Assembly (NCBI GenBank): GCA_949283075.1
Contig: CASDRH010000007.1
Location: forward strand, 1 to 48,397
DNA from: an uncultured Pseudomonadota bacterium
GTDB lineage: Bacteria > Pseudomonadota > Alphaproteobacteria > Rs-D84 > CASDRH01
Reading direction: 5' to 3'
Length of the DNA: 48,397 nucleotides
Made by a program: the position numbers and the translations under genes. This document shows, piece after piece, positions 43,178 to 48,397 of this stretch (positions within the stretch are counted from its first letter, which is position 1; each line of letters starts with the position of its first letter). The notes beneath the pieces were generated by a model. It saw only the letters and a program-made list of their open reading frames with translations, did no database searches and had not been told where the DNA came from.

Positions 43178-44330
43178 ATTGATATTTCTTGTTAAAATCA
43201 GCTTGTATAGTCTCTAATTCATCTTTAGCTGATTTATAAACTTTATCAGCTTTAATTAAATTAATTTCAGCTTTTCTCAACTCAATTTTAATATTATTAA
43301 ATTGTTTCAAAGCAGCATTAACTTGATTATCTAAATTGTCATTAGCATCCTTTGCGGAATTATAAATTTCTTGCAACTTTTGAACATTTGCTGTTTGTTG
43401 TTGCATTTCTGTTTGCTTTTTTGTTATCAAATCCATTCTATTTTGTTTAACACTTTCATCAAGATTATCTATTCCAGAGGTCAAATTTGTAAATTCAATC
43501 AATAATTGTTTCAATCTATATTGTGCAGATGAAAGCCTTTCTTTAGCCAAAGAAAAATCTTTATAAGATTTACCAGCCTGCCTTTTCATATCATTTAACT
43601 GAACTAAAGCTGTATCCCTCCCAGTTTTCAATTGTTTTACTAAAGCATCAGCTTCTTGTAATGCAAGAGCATATTTCTGCAACTGTTGATTTTTCGAATT
43701 TAAAAGATTTTGAGCTTCCAACATTTCTTGTTGTTGCTTTTGAGAAAGTTTTTTTTGTTTATCAGTATTTCTTTTTAACTTTGCATCATTATTATCTTTC
43801 TGCCTATATTTAAGAAATATATTCTGATAAGCTTCTCTTTGTAAATCAATTTCACTTTTAGAAGAATCATCAAGCATATTTTGATTTTGCAATTCATACG
43901 TTTGCGAAACAGGAACAGCACCAACAGACAACCCTAAATTATAAATAGCCTGATTTTGAACAGGATTTGAAATAACGCTTTCAGCATTAACAGAATTATC
44001 AACTACACCAACACTACCAGCGGATTGATATTGATTATAATTAGCATTTTGTATATTAGCTACTTGTCCAACATCAGAATAACTATATTGATTTTGAACA
44101 GAAGCAGAACTTTGGCTTACCTGAGCAACACTCTGTCCAGAATTACCAACAGATGACTGTAAAGCTTGTCCTGAATCAGCTTGAGAAACAGAACTTGCAT
44201 AGTTAACATCACTATATTGAATTGCTTGCTGAGCTTGATTATCTTGTAAAGGAAGCTCTTGTGCTTTTATTGAAAAAGAAATAAACACAATAAATAAAAA
44301 AAATATAAAGCTTTTATAATCGAAATTCAT
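43176..44330 (-). CDS. Exported Gln/Ser-rich coiled-coil protein
   Basis: 384 residues. Signal peptide with cleavage near IKAQ (about residue 23). Residues 24-150 are low-complexity, rich in Gln, Ser, Asn, Val and Tyr (repeats of the SQ/NQY type, e.g. QSSASVQNQYSYSDVGQVAN). Residues 155-384 form a long, highly charged predicted coiled coil (LRREAYQNIF-like start, then KLSQKQQQEMLEAQ and several heptad stretches). A periplasmic or surface filamentous protein is likely; I recognise no named family. It lies between convergent mreB and nrdA on the nrdA strand, 63 bases after nrdA. Confidence 0.6.
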   Translation of the reverse strand: MNFDYKSFIFFLFIVFISFSIKAQELPLQDNQAQQAIQYSDVNYASSVSQADSGQALQSSVGNSGQSVAQVSQSSASVQNQYSYSDVGQVANIQNANYNQYQSAGSVGVVDNSVNAESVISNPVQNQAIYNLGLSVGAVPVSQTYELQNQNMLDDSSKSEIDLQREAYQNIFLKYRQKDNNDAKLKRNTDKQKKLSQKQQQEMLEAQNLLNSKNQQLQKYALALQEADALVKQLKTGRDTALVQLNDMKRQAGKSYKDFSLAKERLSSAQYRLKQLLIEFTNLTSGIDNLDESVKQNRMDLITKKQTEMQQQTANVQKLQEIYNSAKDANDNLDNQVNAALKQFNNIKIELRKAEINLIKADKVYKSAKDELETIQADFNKKYQ

Positions 44331-44393
44331 TATTATAAAATTATATCATAAAATAATGATAAACAAACTATAAAAGCTTTGTTTTAATACATA

Positions 44394-46655
44394 TTAAGTG
44401 CAACTATCGCACTGTCCTTCAAGTTCAAAATTACTTTTAGGAGTTTTCATATAATACAAAGTTTTAACTCCATTTTCCATTGCCATTTTAATATCTTCCC
44501 AAAGCTCACGAGCAGATTCAGGACGAACATAATAAAGATTCATAGATTGAGCTTGATCAATATACTGTTGACGGATAGCCCCTAATTTAACAATTGTTTT
44601 TGCAGGGATTTCCCAACATCTTTGATAATAAGGACCATTTTCCTTAATTCTAGGAGCCAAAGAAGGCAAAACTTGAATACCTTCTTCAATAAAGAACAAA
44701 TCAACAATAGGCTCAATAGATTCAGTTGCACTAATACTTTTACCAGAAGTAGCAGTTGGAGCAATAGCAGCGTGCAAAGAAAATCTTACACCAGACTGTT
44801 TAATTTGAGCACCCAACTCATCCCATTTTGTCATATCAATATTGTTATCAGGCAACTTTTGCATATGTAAAGGAGTCTTACCATCAGCCCATTTAGTATT
44901 TTTAAAAGTAGAAAATGGACCACGTTCAACAGCTAATTGATTAGATGTTTTATAAATGTGATAATAAACATCATCAAATAATTTATTAGTAAATTCTTCT
45001 GTTTCTGGGTCAGTATATTTTAATTTATTACTTGCCAATAAATTAGCATAATTCAAAACACCAACACCAATTGGTCTATTTTTAACATTGGAAATTTTAC
45101 CTTCTTTAACAGGATAATATTGAGTATCGATAACATTATCACAACCACGAAGCAAAGTATAACAGAAATCTGATTTTTCATCTTCATTCATTTTAACCCA
45201 TTCAACAAGGTTGATTGACACTAAATTACAAATACCAATTTCACCAGCTTTTTTACGTTGAATAATTTCATAATCACCATTTTCATTTATAATATATTTT
45301 TCATCAATTAATTCAGAAGGAAAAGAAGGAACAACAACTTCCTGACAAAGGTTAGAAGCTCCAACAAAAGTATTCAACATATTTTGTTTATTTATATTAT
45401 CGACAAAAGTTAAATATAAATTACCAGTTTCTTGACGAACTTTTAAAATATGCAATAAAAGCTCTTTTGCAGGTATTTTCTTTTTTCTAATAGAAGTAGT
45501 ATTTTCATAATTAACATAAGCTTCTTCAAATTCTTTTCCAAAAGTAGTATTTAATAAAGGAACATCTTTTGGATCGAACAAAGAAATCTCCTCATTATTT
45601 TCAACTCTTTCTTTAAAGATATTGCTTAATTTAACTGCATAAACTAATTTTCTAGCACGATTATCTTCTGTTCCACCAGCATCTTTCAACATAATTAAAT
45701 CCATAACATCAAGATGCCACCAAGGGAAAGTAACAACACAAGCCCCTTTTCTAGCGCCACCTTGGTCAAAAGAAGATATTGTTTGTTCTGCTCTTTTAAT
45801 AAAAGGTATAGGACCATTAGATTTACCTCTATTAGTTCTAATAGAAGAACCAGTTGCACGAATATAAGATATATCATAAGCAATACCACCAGCATACTTT
45901 GAATAAGTAGCCATATTAGCATCAGTTTGATTCAAAGACCAAGTATCATCAGCAACAGTATTCAAAACACAGCTAGCTAACTGAGGATTATTAGTAAAGC
46001 TATGCAAAACACGAGGAGTTGCAAAAGTGACTTTTTGCAAAGACAACATATCATAAGTTTTCTTTATCAACTCAATTCTTTTGCTTTTATCATCATTAAA
46101 GAAAGAGTACATAGCAACAACCATATAAGCAATCTGAGGCAATTCAAATTTCTTACCATTAAAAGCCTTACAATACTTATTATTAAACATACTCAAACCT
46201 TTATATGTAAACAAAAAGTCTCTATCAGGCTGAATATATCGGCTAAGCTCATCTATTTCCTCAGCAGAAAAAGAATCCGCAACAGCTTTATCATAAACAC
46301 CGAAAGAAACGCCTTGATCAATAATAGATTGTAAATGAGGATACTCACCAGTTCTTTTTAATTTAGCAGTTTCTTTATATATTTTTAATAACAATAATCT
46401 TTTTGAAATTTCATCATAGAAAGGATATAAGCGAGATATATTATTAACAGCAGTACTAATCAATTCATCATACAAAGCTTCAACACGCATTCTGTCGTTA
46501 ATTTTAATATCCAATGATTCAAGAATATTATTTGTATAAGCTTCATTATTATCAGTTGCCCACATAACAACTTTTCTTAATTTTTGAATATCAAAAGGTT
46601 CCTCACGACCATCGCGTTTAATAATAATATGCTTTTTACCTCTAGCAAGTTCCAT
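44394..46655 (-). CDS. nrdA: Ribonucleoside-diphosphate reductase alpha subunit
   Basis: Large subunit of class I ribonucleotide reductase. 753 residues from the ATG at 46655, preceded by GGAG at seven bases; a GTG directly upstream is also possible. An ATP-cone allosteric domain is at the N-terminus (IIIKRDGREEPFDIQKLRKVV, about 11-31). The barrel has ASCVLNTV (active-site Cys, about 228), the GGxxYD-like GGIAYDISYIRATGSSIR, SNLCQEVVVP (about 431, the Cys-x-Glu active site) and PTATSGKSISATESIEP. The C-terminal CDSC is the redox pair that re-reduces the active site. Second gene of the nrdB-nrdA operon. Confidence 0.95.
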   Translation of the reverse strand: MELARGKKHIIIKRDGREEPFDIQKLRKVVMWATDNNEAYTNNILESLDIKINDRMRVEALYDELISTAVNNISRLYPFYDEISKRLLLLKIYKETAKLKRTGEYPHLQSIIDQGVSFGVYDKAVADSFSAEEIDELSRYIQPDRDFLFTYKGLSMFNNKYCKAFNGKKFELPQIAYMVVAMYSFFNDDKSKRIELIKKTYDMLSLQKVTFATPRVLHSFTNNPQLASCVLNTVADDTWSLNQTDANMATYSKYAGGIAYDISYIRATGSSIRTNRGKSNGPIPFIKRAEQTISSFDQGGARKGACVVTFPWWHLDVMDLIMLKDAGGTEDNRARKLVYAVKLSNIFKERVENNEEISLFDPKDVPLLNTTFGKEFEEAYVNYENTTSIRKKKIPAKELLLHILKVRQETGNLYLTFVDNINKQNMLNTFVGASNLCQEVVVPSFPSELIDEKYIINENGDYEIIQRKKAGEIGICNLVSINLVEWVKMNEDEKSDFCYTLLRGCDNVIDTQYYPVKEGKISNVKNRPIGVGVLNYANLLASNKLKYTDPETEEFTNKLFDDVYYHIYKTSNQLAVERGPFSTFKNTKWADGKTPLHMQKLPDNNIDMTKWDELGAQIKQSGVRFSLHAAIAPTATSGKSISATESIEPIVDLFFIEEGIQVLPSLAPRIKENGPYYQRCWEIPAKTIVKLGAIRQQYIDQAQSMNLYYVRPESARELWEDIKMAMENGVKTLYYMKTPKSNFELEGQCDSCT

Positions 46656-46717
46656 CACCTTACTCCTTTCCTCCTGTTAAAAAAATTCCTTTTGTGTTTA
46701 TTTAATCCTAAAAGTAA

Positions 46718-47800
46718 TTACAAGTCGTTTTTCAAAACACCTTTTTGATAACTTGTATTAGTAGTTTCCTGCAAAGCAGAATTTTGTTTATTAATATCTC
46801 TGTAATCATTAAACCAATCAACGATATCAGATTTTTTAACATTTAAATATTCTGTTTTAATATCAAGAGCATTCAATCTTTGGCCAGCCCAATATTTGAT
46901 AAAGTTTTCACTTACAGCAGAGTTAATACCTTTAACATTTTTACCATCGAAAAGATATTTACCCCATTTAACTTCTTCATCAACAGTTTTTTCAAGCATT
47001 TCAAGAGCCATTTTTTCAAACCAACCACTTTTGAATAATTCTGTGAAGCCTTGTTCTTCTTCAGACTTTAAAATTCGCATAACAGCAAGACCAGTTGGGA
47101 CGTGAACATTAAGTTCATCGTGAGCAATCAATTTTAATGTTCTAGTAAATCCAGCAATAGCATTATCATAATTATCGTTAATAACAAAAGTAACCAAGAA
47201 AGAAAATGGGAATTTGATACCTTCCAAAAGATATATACCAAACAACAATTTCAAAATAGCTTGTTTCATTTCAGTCATATCGTTATCAAAAACATTTTCC
47301 ATAGGATTTGAATTCAACTTATCAACAGAATCAAACAATTCAACTTCTTTCGCCATTCTAGTTTTAACAAAATCATCATTATAAACTAAATCCAAAGTTT
47401 CAGTTGCTTGATGACCGAAAACTTCTGACAAACCATAAGAATAACTTTCTGCGTGAATAGTTTCCTCAATTGCAATTCTAGAATATAATATAGACCAAAT
47501 AGGACTTGTAACAATTCTATTCATAATAGAACTAATACCACTAGTAACACCACTATCCATTAAAGTTTGATAAGCAATGTTTAATTTAAAAGCTCTCTGC
47601 ACATCTTCTGGTAAAGAGGAAAATTTTGTTTTATCAGATTTATAATCAATCTCCTTTGAAAACCAAGTATTACCTTCGCTAGCTTCTTTTAAAGTTCTTG
47701 CTACTTCGTGACTAATAGAATCAATACGTAAATAATGCCCATAATCGCCCAAAAATATTTTTTCATTAATAGGTTTATGATCAACACTAACGACTTTCAT
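46718..47800 (-). CDS. nrdB: Ribonucleoside-diphosphate reductase beta subunit
   Basis: Radical-generating small subunit of class I ribonucleotide reductase. 360 residues; di-metal ligands in the helices with AIEETIHAESYSYGLSE (about 111-127), where the Tyr of ESY corresponds to the radical tyrosine, and LLEGIKFPFSFLVTF plus LIAHDELNVH (about 226-235) for the second half-site. GGAAGGGGAAAA precedes the ATG. First gene of nrdB-nrdA (about 60 bases apart), behind a promoter region carrying NrdR-box-like sites. Confidence 0.95.
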   Translation of the reverse strand: MKVVSVDHKPINEKIFLGDYGHYLRIDSISHEVARTLKEASEGNTWFSKEIDYKSDKTKFSSLPEDVQRAFKLNIAYQTLMDSGVTSGISSIMNRIVTSPIWSILYSRIAIEETIHAESYSYGLSEVFGHQATETLDLVYNDDFVKTRMAKEVELFDSVDKLNSNPMENVFDNDMTEMKQAILKLLFGIYLLEGIKFPFSFLVTFVINDNYDNAIAGFTRTLKLIAHDELNVHVPTGLAVMRILKSEEEQGFTELFKSGWFEKMALEMLEKTVDEEVKWGKYLFDGKNVKGINSAVSENFIKYWAGQRLNALDIKTEYLNVKKSDIVDWFNDYRDINKQNSALQETTNTSYQKGVLKNDL

Positions 47801-47876
47801 TTTTCCCCTTCCTTTACAATTTGATTGTTAGTTTATACTAATAAAAAACCTTTGTTCTTTACGAACACTAGCCAAA

Positions 47877-47925
47877 ACACAATATATAGTATCTAATAAC
47901 TGATATCGCAAACAATATATACTTA
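47877..47925 (-). promoter_or_regulatory. Tandem NrdR-box-like operators upstream of nrdB
   Basis: Two AT-rich sites sharing the core CAATATATA: ACACAATATATAGTAT (47877-47892) and CAAACAATATATACTT (47910-47925), about 33 bases apart, i.e. roughly three helical turns. This matches the tandem NrdR boxes that repress nrd operons when dATP is high. They sit over the likely promoter of nrdB-nrdA. Confidence 0.65.
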
Positions 47926-48031
47926 AATCAATATCGATGTCAAACACATTTATAAAAAAAATTTTAAATGTATATAAAATATAAAGATTTTTTATTTTAG
48001 TTGACAGATTCTTAAAAATTAATGAATCAGC

Positions 48032-48075
48032 CGGTTGAAAAATCAGGAGGTTTGTGAGTGCTAATTTTCCAACCG
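48032..48075 (-). repeat. Cassette 6, 3' hairpin element
   Basis: 12-base stem CGGTTGAAAAAT / ATTTTCCAACCG with one A.C mismatch, the mismatch being placed as in cassette 4. The loop holds GGAGGTTTGTG (48046-48056) followed by AGTGCTAA; the cassette transcript thus carries CACAAACCTCC, an 11-base exact complement of the ribosome-binding region of cassette 3. Confidence 0.65.
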
Positions 48076-48147
48076 AAAAAACAATATATAGTATTAAGAT
48101 ACATTAAAAATAAATTCCCAAAAATAAAGATTCGACCGGTTTTTAAA

Positions 48148-48397
48148 CTAATATTCAATTAAATTTGGGTCTATTCTAGATTGTCCAATTGAAGGAAAAG
48201 CAGATAACAAAGCTATTGGATCAATTAAAGTTTCCCATTCTACACAGACTTGGACTATCTCCGCTACCTGTAAAATGATATGGATCTGAGGACTCACTAT
48301 ACATTATATCACCTGTTGGTAAAATATGTTTATATACATCATTTTTTTGATCTCCAAGAGAACTACACTCTTTTGTGCAACACGTGCCAAAATAATG
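48148..48397 (-). pseudogene. Cassette 6: family B protein, C-terminal part, frame-shifted, cut by window end
   Basis: Reading the minus strand in from the window end gives HYFGTCCTKEC, then YKHILPTGDIMYSESSDPYHF (21 residues) in one frame, and then CVEWETLIDPIALLSAFPSIG and QSRIDPNLIEY plus TAG in another. The frame change lies between about 48247 and 48275 and equals one extra base (or two lost). Both halves clearly match cassettes 3-5, so this is a family B copy with a frameshift. The 5' end, leader and promoter are outside the window. Confidence 0.65.

Larger units (their letters stand above)
47801..48147. other. Region between nrdB and cassette 6
   Basis: 347 bases holding the nrdB promoter with NrdR-type boxes, the cassette 6 3' hairpin (48032-48075), a third sequence like an NrdR box (48079-48094, AAACAATATATAGTAT) and one arm of the terminator found after cassette 5. 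No protein gene seen. Confidence 0.5.

Overview
The window is a very AT-rich chromosomal segment of a Gram-negative bacterium. Gene content and order (uppS-cdsA-rseP-bamA-skp, then lpxD-fabZ and lpxB; pal; mreB; IHF-type histone-like protein) fit an alphaproteobacterium with a lipid A outer membrane, probably a host-associated AT-rich lineage. That placement is an inference from gene content; I could not run a phylogeny.

Layout. 1-3.0 kb: ndk, a dCMP/cytidine deaminase, tRNA-Ser(CGA) and mnmG. 3.4-5.2 kb: an outer-membrane beta-barrel protein and a XerC/D recombinase. 5.3-15.7 kb: frr, then the envelope-biogenesis block uppS, cdsA, rseP, bamA, skp, a lipoprotein, lpxD, fabZ and convergent lpxB. 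15.7-21.5 kb: two membrane proteins of unknown role, a fused ADP-forming acyl-CoA synthetase, and a thrS lacking the TGS domain. 22.5-30.3 kb: a type IVb (thin-pilus type) operon: PilL/TcpQ-like protein, PilN secretin, PilO-, PilP-like proteins, PilQ ATPase and PilR membrane protein, with no pilin or prepilin peptidase visible. 31.3-37.4 kb: ihfB-like gene, lapA-like gene, accD, accA, a tiny lipoprotein, pal, a coiled-coil secreted protein and a family-4-type uracil-DNA glycosylase. 38.3-47.8 kb: an orphan gene, uvrB, mreB, a secreted coiled-coil protein and nrdB-nrdA with NrdR-box-like sites.

The unusual content is a dispersed family of six cassettes, all on the minus strand, dropped between housekeeping units at about 21.5-22.4, 30.3-31.2, 33.75-34.66, 37.4-38.2, 41.05-41.9 and 48.0 kb (the last cut by the window end). 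Each complete cassette has: (i) a near-consensus sigma70-type promoter; (ii) a structured 5' leader of about 145-165 nt with a pseudoknot and two long-range helices whose sequences differ in every copy while pairing is kept; (iii) in four copies, a terminator-like hairpin just after the leader; (iv) a gene for a small exported protein, often Cys-rich, that always ends in the same seven residues DPNLIEY although the bodies fall into two unrelated families; (v) a 3' hairpin with a copy-specific stem and a related loop, which in several copies is complementary to the ribosome-binding region of other copies. Two of the six copies carry single-nucleotide-type frameshifts. Family A copies (cassettes 1 and 2) bracket the type IVb pilus operon exactly. 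I regard this RNA-led cassette family as the best candidate for an undescribed system: possibly a mosaic, switchable repertoire of surface or secreted proteins linked to the pilus machinery. Its function is inference only.
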